Source: a virus | IMG/VR virus record: IMGVR_UViG_3300032236_001028 | Span: 1-46,499 of that record | Length of the DNA: 46,499 nt | Reading direction: 5' to 3' (one strand) | Shown here: positions 32,357 to 39,555 of the stretch, in pieces | Numbering within the stretch: position 1 is the first letter of the stretch | Layout of the letters: each line of letters opens with the position of its first letter | Position numbers and translations under genes: made by a program | The notes under the pieces: model-generated | The model's database searches: none | The model's input: only the letters and a program-made list of their open reading frames with translations | What the model was told of the DNA's origin: nothing

Positions 32357-33179
32357 AAATTTTAGGGAAACATGTGATCTTACTCACCTGAGATGCATTG
32401 TAAACTTTCACCTTTCTCTTTTCTAAAGGTTCTACTATCGTTTCAAAACTAGGCAACATGATACGCTCCATGACGCTCGTATCTGCAGTAGAAACGTATC
32501 CATCATGCCAATGCGTTTGTTTGGTTGTATTCTGCATATCAAATCCTAAGAGCACTATTCTTTTTGCTCCTAGATGATAAGCAAGATTGATTGCAGCATA
32601 TCCGGAATTTCCACCATCTCTTAACCCGTATGACATTGTCTCGAGACCAGTCTTTCCAGTGTTTAGTAAGTTAATAACGTCACTTCTTTTTGGTTCCGGT
32701 CTACATGTGACTTTGATCCCGGTAAATGCGTCGATCTCTTTAGGAAACCACTCGTAGAAACGGGTATCACTCCAATATAAAACCTGAGCAAAAGGAATGC
32801 TCATGAAAGCTTTATTGACAGCAATTACAGTCTTGTCTCTTAAGAGCTCGAAATCAAAATCTTTGAGAGAAGGACCTCCTCCAACGATGAATATTGTATC
32901 ACCGAGAAAAATTGGATCGATGTAAGTGTAATTATCATACTGCCAAGTCTTGGCTATCTTTCGATGCGTTTCTTCAGGCTCGATTATCTTTCTTTTATCT
33001 TCTTGAGTCAGAAGTCCAAGATTGGCTCTATCCCTTAAAGCATTTTCTCTCGAAGATATTTCCAAGACTCTCACCGGTCTATCACTAAGGTTTCTTATTT
33101 CGTGTGGTTCAATCTTGATTGTGCTAGTTCCTCTACGAACTGTAAATGTACCTGAACCGTTAGATCTGTTAGTTGCCAT
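32328..33179 (-). CDS. DUF115/MptE-like Rossmann protein, minus strand
   Basis: 283 residues. Residues about 95-115 (IFIVGGGPSLKDFDFELLRD) and NSGYAAINLAYHLGAKRIVLLGFDM near 190-215 are the two signature segments of the DUF115 / 6-hydroxymethylpterin pyrophosphokinase-like group. That group includes enzymes linked to glycan or flagellin modification. The N-terminal 70 residues (TFTVRRGTSTIKIEPHEIRN) look like a small beta domain. It is the only minus-strand gene I support in the window and ends convergently inside the zinc-ribbon gene. Substrate unknown; a cargo gene modifying phage or host surface is possible. Confidence 0.72.
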   Translation of the reverse strand: MATNRSNGSGTFTVRRGTSTIKIEPHEIRNLSDRPVRVLEISSRENALRDRANLGLLTQEDKRKIIEPEETHRKIAKTWQYDNYTYIDPIFLGDTIFIVGGGPSLKDFDFELLRDKTVIAVNKAFMSIPFAQVLYWSDTRFYEWFPKEIDAFTGIKVTCRPEPKRSDVINLLNTGKTGLETMSYGLRDGGNSGYAAINLAYHLGAKRIVLLGFDMQNTTKQTHWHDGYVSTADTSVMERIMLPSFETIVEPLEKRKVKVYNASQVSKITCFPKISIEEALAFD

Positions 33180-33184
33180 ATAGT

Positions 33185-33192
33185 TATTTATA
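33185..33192 (-). promoter_or_regulatory. T4-type late promoter string TATAAATA on minus strand
   Basis: Read on the minus strand this is TATAAATA, the exact T4 late consensus, ending 5 bases before the ATG of the minus-strand gene. The short distance would give an almost leaderless transcript, so function is uncertain. Confidence 0.35.
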
Positions 33193-33283
33193 GACGCAGA
33201 AAGATATTAGCCAGAGGTCACAGAATGATCGAAACATAGGACATCTTTCAAATATAACTAAAACAACAAAAAATATAGCATAC

Positions 33284-34243
33284 GTGAAAGTAGAGAATGT
33301 TCTTTTTTATGAGAAGTATCGCCCGAAGGTTCTAAATGAATTGATAGTACCGGGCAGAGTAATGGAAAAATTGAAAAAAGGTGTCTATCAACATCTTTTA
33401 TTGTACGGAAGCCCAGGAACTGGAAAGACCAGTAGTGCAAAGGTTCTCGTCAAAGAATTCGGTCTACCATACTGTTACATTAACGCCAGTGTAGATACCA
33501 GTGTAGATATAGTCAGAAACAAGATCACAGATTTTTGTGGAAACCGAAGCATCATGGATGATGGCGGAAAAATGAAAGTCGTAATATTGGATGAAATTGA
33601 CGGAGTATCTGATCAATTCTTCAAGGCTTTAAGAGCTACTATGGACCAATTCACTGCTAACACAAGGTTCATCGCTACCTGTAATTACATCAACAAGATT
33701 CCAGATCCAATCCAATCGAGATTCGAAATGATCAATTTCGATTTCTCTAAGGAAGAAGAGAATGAATTGATGAAGAGTTACATTCTCAGAATCAATCAGA
33801 TCTGTAAGAATGAAGGTCTAGAAATGGACAAACATGCGATGGTAGAATTGGTGAAAAGAAAGTTTCCAGATCTTAGAAGCATTCTAACTACTATACAAGG
33901 TTATCATTCGCAAGGTATCACAAAAATCACAGTAGATGACGTAAAGAAATTTAATAGCATCTACAAAGATATTTTTGAACTCGTCTTTACTTCGGTCGAT
34001 CCAATTAAAAACTATCAACTATTAGTCTCAGAATATTCTAATAGAGTGGATGACGTTCTAGCAGCACTAGGATCTGAATTGATCGATTACATCAGAACGG
34101 AAAAACCGACTTACGATAGAGCAGTACCGCAAATTATAGTCACTGTGGCAAAATATCAATCAATGCGTGGACATGTTATCGATCCGATAATTACAATGTT
34201 GGCATGTGTATATGAGTTACAGTCTATAATAAAAGAATCCTAA
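33284..34243 (+). CDS. 44: Clamp loader large subunit (gp44-like AAA+ ATPase)
   Basis: 319 residues, same length as T4 gp44. Start is GTG. The N-terminal box is YEKYRPKVLNEL, Walker A GSPGTGKT (K48), Walker B VVILDEID (D103, E104), sensor TCNYINKI and arginine finger SRF (R146). It loads the gp45 clamp onto primer ends using ATP. The leader before it is A-rich (CAACAAAAAATATAG). Clamp and polymerase are more than 20 kb away, unlike T4 where 45-44-62-43 are contiguous. Confidence 0.93.
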   Translation: MKVENVLFYEKYRPKVLNELIVPGRVMEKLKKGVYQHLLLYGSPGTGKTSSAKVLVKEFGLPYCYINASVDTSVDIVRNKITDFCGNRSIMDDGGKMKVVILDEIDGVSDQFFKALRATMDQFTANTRFIATCNYINKIPDPIQSRFEMINFDFSKEEENELMKSYILRINQICKNEGLEMDKHAMVELVKRKFPDLRSILTTIQGYHSQGITKITVDDVKKFNSIYKDIFELVFTSVDPIKNYQLLVSEYSNRVDDVLAALGSELIDYIRTEKPTYDRAVPQIIVTVAKYQSMRGHVIDPIITMLACVYELQSIIKES

Positions 34244-34248
34244 TATTT

Positions 34249-34277
34249 TTTGTTGTCTTCGATTTTGACTAAATTTA
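34249..34277 (+). promoter_or_regulatory. Possible Bacteroidota-type promoter before exonuclease gene
   Basis: TTTG at 34249-34252, 17 bases, then TAAATTTA at 34270-34277 (TAnnTTTG with one mismatch), ending 6 bases before the ATG. It resembles the site at 8218. Confidence 0.4.
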
Positions 34278-34283
34278 TAACAC

Positions 34284-35495
34284 ATGGCAAAGATAACACT
34301 TTTAATCGATGGCAACTATTTTCTCTTCAGGAGTTTTTACGTTCTGCCAAAAACATCTGGAAAGGCTCTAGATAATAAGAAAGAGATGGATATTTTCGTC
34401 AGGAAATTAGCCATAGACTTTACATCTGAGATGAGAAAATTCCGTAACATAGTAGATCAGGTCGTATTTACCGTAGACTCTAAGTCTTGGCGAAAAGACT
34501 TTTTCCCTGAAGCAGAATATAAAGCTAACAGAGGAGAAGACGGCAGTGTCAATTGGGAAAACTTTCATAAAGTTTCAGAGGAATTTAAAGGCATTTTGAA
34601 GAAAAAGGGAGTGATACTCCATAAAGTAAATGGAGCAGAAGGAGATGATCTTATCTTCGCATGGTCAGTTAATTGCAATCTAAAGGGCAAATCTACTATC
34701 ATATTCTCAGGCGATAAAGATCTCATACAGTTAGTCAATAAAAATTCTTCGACTGATGCATTCACTTTATGGTATGCAAACGCAAATAAGAGATTGGTTA
34801 CTTATGAGGGATTCATCGATTGGTTGAATGCAGAAGATCCCAACACGATGGACATATTTAGTCTTCAGAAAAACGTGACCGGTGATTCAATGCTTAAATC
34901 TCAATTAAGATTGATAGTCAACGAATCTAAATTGAACGTTGAAGAAGTTAATGCTGGAGACTTTGGCTTTAAGAAAGTCTTAACAGGAGACGCAGGAGAC
35001 AATGTCAAGCCGGTCTACTATTATGCAGATGTCAATAAGAATGGCCAGAAAAGAAACTATGGAGTATCTGAAAAGAAAGCAGAAACAGTTCTTCTAGAAT
35101 TCCAAAAGAAATACGGAAAATTCAAAGTAGAATTCTTATATGATGAAAGCTATCAAAAGCACATCACGAATCTAGTAATTAAGCATCTTTCAGCGACTAG
35201 AATGACTTATGAGCAAATACATCGTAACTTACAAGACAATACGAGCTTAGTCATATTGCATCAAAAGTCTATACCAGAACCAATATACAACCAGCTATTC
35301 GAACATGTCGAAGGCATGGAAGAAAAAACAGTTCCAAACTTTGATGAGATTTCTACGAAAGAAGAATTCTTAAAAGATACTGCATATTTAGACGAAAATT
35401 TCAAAACGATCTCTTCTGACTTCTTTGATAAAGAAGACGTGGACAATGACATGTCTTTTATTAAATCTAAGAAACCTTCTGACAATTTATTCTAA
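34284..35495 (+). CDS. rnh: 5'-3' exonuclease / RNase H of the FEN family
   Basis: 403 residues (T4 RNase H: 305). It should remove RNA primers and 5' flaps on the lagging strand. Acidic metal-binding motifs are in order: LLIDGNYFLFRSFY (D9), VVFTVDSKSWRKDFFPEAEY, NGAEGDDLIFAW (about 117-127), FSGDKDLIQL (D144, D146) and VLTGDAGDNVKPV. About 100 extra C-terminal residues are acidic and lack known motifs. It follows gp44 and has a possible early promoter of its own. Confidence 0.87.
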   Translation: MAKITLLIDGNYFLFRSFYVLPKTSGKALDNKKEMDIFVRKLAIDFTSEMRKFRNIVDQVVFTVDSKSWRKDFFPEAEYKANRGEDGSVNWENFHKVSEEFKGILKKKGVILHKVNGAEGDDLIFAWSVNCNLKGKSTIIFSGDKDLIQLVNKNSSTDAFTLWYANANKRLVTYEGFIDWLNAEDPNTMDIFSLQKNVTGDSMLKSQLRLIVNESKLNVEEVNAGDFGFKKVLTGDAGDNVKPVYYYADVNKNGQKRNYGVSEKKAETVLLEFQKKYGKFKVEFLYDESYQKHITNLVIKHLSATRMTYEQIHRNLQDNTSLVILHQKSIPEPIYNQLFEHVEGMEEKTVPNFDEISTKEEFLKDTAYLDENFKTISSDFFDKEDVDNDMSFIKSKKPSDNLF

Positions 35496-35499
35496 AATA

Positions 35500-35592
35500 A
35501 TGGCAAGATTCATATCTCTTCTAATCTTTGCCGTATTTTGCATAGCATTGTATGTTATAGATAAGATCATCGATAAACTTTCAAATAAATAA
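35500..35592 (+). CDS. 30-residue single-pass membrane peptide
   Basis: ATG at 35500 to TAA at 35590-35592. One hydrophobic segment of about 17 residues (FISLLIFAVFCIALYVI) follows an N-terminal Arg and precedes a charged tail (DKIIDKLSNK). It lies 4 bases after the exonuclease stop and 3 bases before the next ATG, so it fills the gap exactly as a real gene would. Role unknown; membrane insertion is inference. Confidence 0.6.
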   Translation: MARFISLLIFAVFCIALYVIDKIIDKLSNK

Positions 35593-35595
35593 CAA

Positions 35596-36006
35596 ATGGA
35601 TCTCTTCGATTATATCAAAACGATATTTTCTCAGTCAAAAGACTATGAAAACACATCCGATTACGTCAAACGTAAACACGCTTTCATGACTAATCGTTTC
35701 ATGTCTATCCAATATCCTACACAAGGAAGTCTTTTCAATAAGTTGAACATCAATCCAGTCGGAGTTGCCGATTCTTGGAGAAAAGTTGGAATTAGACATA
35801 AAAGAACACCAGGCTGGATCTTTACTAAAACTAAAAAATCTACCAAGTCTGCTACTTTTTCTCCTTCTGATGAAGCTCTTTCTTTTTATCTAAAAATGAA
35901 TGAGATAGGAATGAGAGAATATAAAGATGCAATGAAGTACAATCCAGAAAAGACGATAGCAGATTTGAAAACTATCCAAAAAACAATCGATGGAAGTGGT
36001 AGATAG
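35596..36006 (+). CDS. Possible clamp loader small subunit (gp62-like)
   Basis: 136 residues. It starts MDLFDYIKTIFSQSKDYEN and contains HAFMTNRFMSIQYPTQGSLF and ADSWRKVGIRHKRTPGWIF. The NRxxSxxYP core followed by a basic W-containing segment recalls the gp62 subunits of marine T4-like phages. It lies three genes after gp44, as gp62 follows gp44 in T4, but it is short for gp62 (187 in T4). No catalytic motif is expected. It overlaps the next gene by 17 bases. Confidence 0.4.
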   Translation: MDLFDYIKTIFSQSKDYENTSDYVKRKHAFMTNRFMSIQYPTQGSLFNKLNINPVGVADSWRKVGIRHKRTPGWIFTKTKKSTKSATFSPSDEALSFYLKMNEIGMREYKDAMKYNPEKTIADLKTIQKTIDGSGR

Positions 36007-36673
36007 CAATACACGTAGATTTGATTTCCCTCTAGTTATAGAGATGCCTCTCTATACGAAAAATCACGTCGATTCGTATCTTCTTCAAGATCTAAATACC
36101 AAATGCAATGGGATCAAAGACCCATATAACAAGAACAATTTTTACGTCTCTGTTTCAGAAGTGATGACTCTCTTAAGAGAAAAGAAGTATGCAAGTCTTA
36201 TCGATTCTTTCCAGAAGAATTCAGACATGCAATTATCAGCAAACGGCAATTCTGTCTATTTCATCTACAACTTGATCAAATACTATCACAATCTAACGAT
36301 GTTGAAGATCAAACCGATGAAAACCGATTCTTCGATCATAGCAAAAGAAAACATAGACATATTCTCATATATGTTCAGAGTCTCTTACGGACTCTTGGAT
36401 TTCTCTAAGTATCTTTCTTCTAGCAGATTAAAGATGCTGAATATGCTTTTCCTTGATAAAGGCTACTTATCAAACAAGTATCTGAAACGAAAATCTTATT
36501 TTAACATACCTACTAGAGATCTAATGAATCTCTTTAGCGTCTACGAACCGAACACTCCTCAAAAAATGGACTTTTTGAACGAAGTCTCAGAAGTGATCTT
36601 TGAGATCATAGATCCTAAGATCGAGGACGACAATCCATCCGTTCTAGTAAAAACGGACTACGGCTTCCTCTAG
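35990..36673 (+). CDS. Hypothetical protein upstream of neck/tail block
   Basis: 227 residues, alpha-helical, rich in Tyr, Ser and Lys (NSVYFIYNLIKYYHNLTMLK; FRVSYGLLDFSKYLSSSRLK). The C-terminus ends VLVKTDYGFL. No known motif. The start overlaps the preceding gene by 17 bases, and the next gene follows after a short gap containing a late promoter element. It may belong to the replication or the structural group; I cannot tell. Confidence 0.6.
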   Translation: MEVVDSNTRRFDFPLVIEMPLYTKNHVDSYLLQDLNTKCNGIKDPYNKNNFYVSVSEVMTLLREKKYASLIDSFQKNSDMQLSANGNSVYFIYNLIKYYHNLTMLKIKPMKTDSSIIAKENIDIFSYMFRVSYGLLDFSKYLSSSRLKMLNMLFLDKGYLSNKYLKRKSYFNIPTRDLMNLFSVYEPNTPQKMDFLNEVSEVIFEIIDPKIEDDNPSVLVKTDYGFL

Positions 36674-36678
36674 CCAAA

Positions 36679-36686
36679 TATATAGA
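36679..36686 (+). promoter_or_regulatory. Late promoter element TATATAGA
   Basis: AAATATATAGACAAAAG ends 13 bases before the ATG of the 650-residue virion gene and opens the neck/terminase block. Confidence 0.58.
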
Positions 36687-36699
36687 CAAAAGATCTCAC

Positions 36700-38652
36700 A
36701 TGGCCGTAAATGGACGCACAGCTAACGCAATCGGCGATTCGATAATCATTTCTCTGATAGCACCTTACTCAAGGGTGAGGAGCGTGACTGGCTTCATCGA
36801 TCATGTCATTGGTGAGGACACCGTAAATTATTTCCAGAAGGAGTTTAGATGGTCAACTGACAATGTCACCTTTTCAGATTATCTAGAACTCAATTCTTCT
36901 AATCTCAGAGGATTAGTTTTGAACCCTAACAATCCTTTTTGGATCCAGTACAGATACACGGTAGAATCTTTAGAATTCGGCCACGAGCTGACTTTTGAAT
37001 CTGTTTCATTAGAAGTCTTAACAGAACAAGGAACTCTTGTAATGGTTCCTCAATACGAATGCTGCGACGGAAACGCAAATGTATGTAATAATCTAGTCAT
37101 TGAATGTTGTCCAGGGAGAACTTGGAACCCTTACGATATCGGAGCAGGAGTTAGAACTTATCAAACTCTAAGCCAAGTAGTATCAAATATCTTTGGATTC
37201 TGCGTCCAATATTATAGAACAGAACCAGACCAAAGAAGCAAAGATCTCATCTTGAAAGAATATAGTCTCTTCAATGTGATGGAGGAAGGAGACGTGAAAA
37301 TATTAGTACCTGATAATGCATTGCCGACTAGAGAGATTGCTTTCAATCCATTAGGGATGGACTATGCTTTAGACACTTTTGAGATTCATATCGTAAAGAC
37401 TGAATTCGAGAAAATATTTGGAAGAGGAAAGAGACCAGGTCAAGGTGACTATCTCTATTTCCCAATAATGAGGAAAATGTATGAAGTCAACAGTATCGCA
37501 AATCCTGACGATTTCATGTATTCTGCTAGTTACTGGAAAGTAGGATTGGTAAATTATCAAGAAAGAAGCAACTTTGCATTCGATGACGTTAATGTCGAAG
37601 AAGAAGTTCACAGTCTTATTTCAAGTATCGATACTAAATTCGGAGAAGAAGTAGCACAGGAAGAAGTCAAAGCAGCTAAACCTAATGAATATAAGAGAGT
37701 AGGAACTGGTGCCAACGATTATGTAAGAAGAGTTCTTAATAAGAGACTCGTTATCAATGAAGAGAAATTGTACAACAACTGGACGATAGTAGCTAAAAAC
37801 TATTACGATCTTTCTTCAATCGACGCAGGTTCTGAAGCATTGACTTATCAATATGAATATGGGATCAGATGTGATGAAGACCGAGCTATCAACTTTTGGT
37901 TTAGACCTAAATTCATCAAGCCTGTTCACCCTAACATGCAGATCGATAATCTCACAAAATCTACACACAATAAAGTAGTTGTTACGACAGTACAATTGCC
38001 TTCTATGATAAAAGTAGGAGATCTTGTAGTACTACAGGGAACTGTAGATTATGATGGAGTATCAGAAGTATTGGAAGTCACTTCCAACGATTTCACTATA
38101 AGCAGAGATTATATCACTAATGCTCTTAGACAACAACCAAAAGTATTCAAACAAGAAAGTTGTAAGTTCATAGCTTACGATTCTGATACTGAAAATTTAT
38201 TTCACATAACTTTTTCACAAGATTTCTTTGTGATCAAAATCTCAACTACATATTATTATTTCGATCTTCGCGGAAAAGCAATGCTTCTCAAAGACAAATA
38301 TTATGCAGCTGTGATAAACATGTCTAATACATTCGATCAATTAAGTCTCTTCATCTGGGAATCTCAATCTCAGACAGGATTGCAAGATCCGACTAAGACT
38401 GCTGAACTAGGTAATGTGTACACGCACACAGTACAACTTTCATGTAAAATAGAATTAGAAGACGATCATAATTGGAAATTGTTAGGCTGTAATTGTCATC
38501 TGACAAATCTTAGAATATTTGTAAAACCTATAGAAATAGAACAGCAATCTTTAATGCTTTCTCAATTTGTAGTAGAAGACAATCAACTAGCAGATGTAAT
38601 AGATAATGCGTCTCCTCAATTAAGATTAGCAACTGTAACAAATCCTAGATAA
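36700..38652 (+). CDS. Large virion protein with a gp14-like neck segment
   Basis: 650 residues. The N-terminal part is beta-rich (ITGF-like domain to about residue 125) with Cys pairs (CCDGN, ECCPG). Residues about 150-300 include IFGRGKRPGQGDYLYFPIMR and KMYEVNSIANPDDFMYS, then YWKVGLVNYQERSNF, resembling the GDxIYFP...LFEI pattern of T4-like neck protein gp14. From about 450 the sequence looks like a lectin/LamG-type beta sandwich (FIAYDSDTENLFHITFSQDF ... LTNLRIFVKP). It precedes gp16-gp17-gp18-gp19, where T4 has 13-14-15. The neck assignment is tentative; a virion protein is likely. Confidence 0.6.
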   Translation: MAVNGRTANAIGDSIIISLIAPYSRVRSVTGFIDHVIGEDTVNYFQKEFRWSTDNVTFSDYLELNSSNLRGLVLNPNNPFWIQYRYTVESLEFGHELTFESVSLEVLTEQGTLVMVPQYECCDGNANVCNNLVIECCPGRTWNPYDIGAGVRTYQTLSQVVSNIFGFCVQYYRTEPDQRSKDLILKEYSLFNVMEEGDVKILVPDNALPTREIAFNPLGMDYALDTFEIHIVKTEFEKIFGRGKRPGQGDYLYFPIMRKMYEVNSIANPDDFMYSASYWKVGLVNYQERSNFAFDDVNVEEEVHSLISSIDTKFGEEVAQEEVKAAKPNEYKRVGTGANDYVRRVLNKRLVINEEKLYNNWTIVAKNYYDLSSIDAGSEALTYQYEYGIRCDEDRAINFWFRPKFIKPVHPNMQIDNLTKSTHNKVVVTTVQLPSMIKVGDLVVLQGTVDYDGVSEVLEVTSNDFTISRDYITNALRQQPKVFKQESCKFIAYDSDTENLFHITFSQDFFVIKISTTYYYFDLRGKAMLLKDKYYAAVINMSNTFDQLSLFIWESQSQTGLQDPTKTAELGNVYTHTVQLSCKIELEDDHNWKLLGCNCHLTNLRIFVKPIEIEQQSLMLSQFVVEDNQLADVIDNASPQLRLATVTNPR

Positions 38653-38762
38653 TGGACGAAGCAATAGTATTAGCGAGCATAATGATGTTAGGCGGGGTAT
38701 GTTCAATAGGTTTGATAGGCATATTAAACGTATTCAGGACAAAGAAGAAAAAAGATCTATAA
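38652..38762 (+). CDS. 36-residue single-pass membrane peptide
   Basis: ATG at 38652 overlaps the preceding TAA by one base; stop at 38760-38762. A hydrophobic stretch of about 22 residues (IVLASIMMLGGVCSIGLIGI) is followed by a basic tail (FRTKKKKDL), predicting N-out, C-in orientation. It is directly upstream of the small terminase gene. Holin-like or other lysis or membrane roles are possible but unproven. Confidence 0.58.
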   Translation: MDEAIVLASIMMLGGVCSIGLIGILNVFRTKKKKDL

Positions 38763-38799
38763 CCGAGTTTCTAGAGATAGATACTCTTAATTCACATAT

Positions 38800-39555
38800 A
38801 TGTCAAAGAAAAACCTGAGAAATAGCCTTAGCGAACTTCTCGATGATGATCTACCGGATGAGGTAGACATTCCGGATGAAGACTTAGATGATTTGCCAAG
38901 CAGTAGATCAGTCACATCCTACGATACAATGAAAAATGGCGCATACGCCAAAGCTAACAAGGTAATGGATGGTCTTCTTAAACTCTATCTCTCAGAAGAG
39001 ATCATAGAGGAGCAAGAATACATTAAAGCCCGTGTAGCATTGGATAAAATGTCGCTTGGAGCTCTCATTTTCCAGATGGAAACTGCTGAAAGAGCGATCA
39101 TCACAATGTTAGACAATATTGATAGCGGAGAGATGCATCCTAGAATGTTTGAAGTTCTTGGAGGTCTGCAAAAAACGCTTTTGGATATTGTAAAGAGCCA
39201 GACGATGTATCTTATGGCTTCTGAGGAAAATATGAAAAAGCTCAGCAGAGATATTGACATTTACAAACCCCAGTTCAAAGCTATTGCAGCAGAAAAACAG
39301 GGAAACAGTGGAGGTCATATAAGCGCTAGAGGAACTAAAGAACTTATGAGAAGCATAAGATCTGAGATACAGGAAGCTGAAGCTGAAGCAGTAGAAGAAG
39401 TCAAAGAAGAAGAAAAACCTACTAGAAATTTGATGGAATATGAGCCTCCGTACGAAAGTGCTAAAATAAAGAGATACGATGAAGTATCTGGAGAAGAAAT
39501 CGAAGAAGAGGAGGATGACGAAGACTTTGATGACGATAATGAATTTGGACTATAA
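38800..39555 (+). CDS. 16: Small terminase subunit (gp16-like)
   Basis: 251 residues (T4 gp16: 164). The N-terminal 35 residues are acidic, the central part is helical (FQMETAERAIITMLDNIDSG; LGGLQKTLLDIVKSQTMYLM) and suited to ring assembly, and the C-terminal tail is strongly acidic (EEEDDEDFDDDNEFGL). It binds concatemeric DNA and stimulates gp17. The assignment rests mainly on its position: its stop shares a base with the gp17 start (TAATGG). Confidence 0.75.
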   Translation: MSKKNLRNSLSELLDDDLPDEVDIPDEDLDDLPSSRSVTSYDTMKNGAYAKANKVMDGLLKLYLSEEIIEEQEYIKARVALDKMSLGALIFQMETAERAIITMLDNIDSGEMHPRMFEVLGGLQKTLLDIVKSQTMYLMASEENMKKLSRDIDIYKPQFKAIAAEKQGNSGGHISARGTKELMRSIRSEIQEAEAEAVEEVKEEEKPTRNLMEYEPPYESAKIKRYDEVSGEEIEEEEDDEDFDDDNEFGL

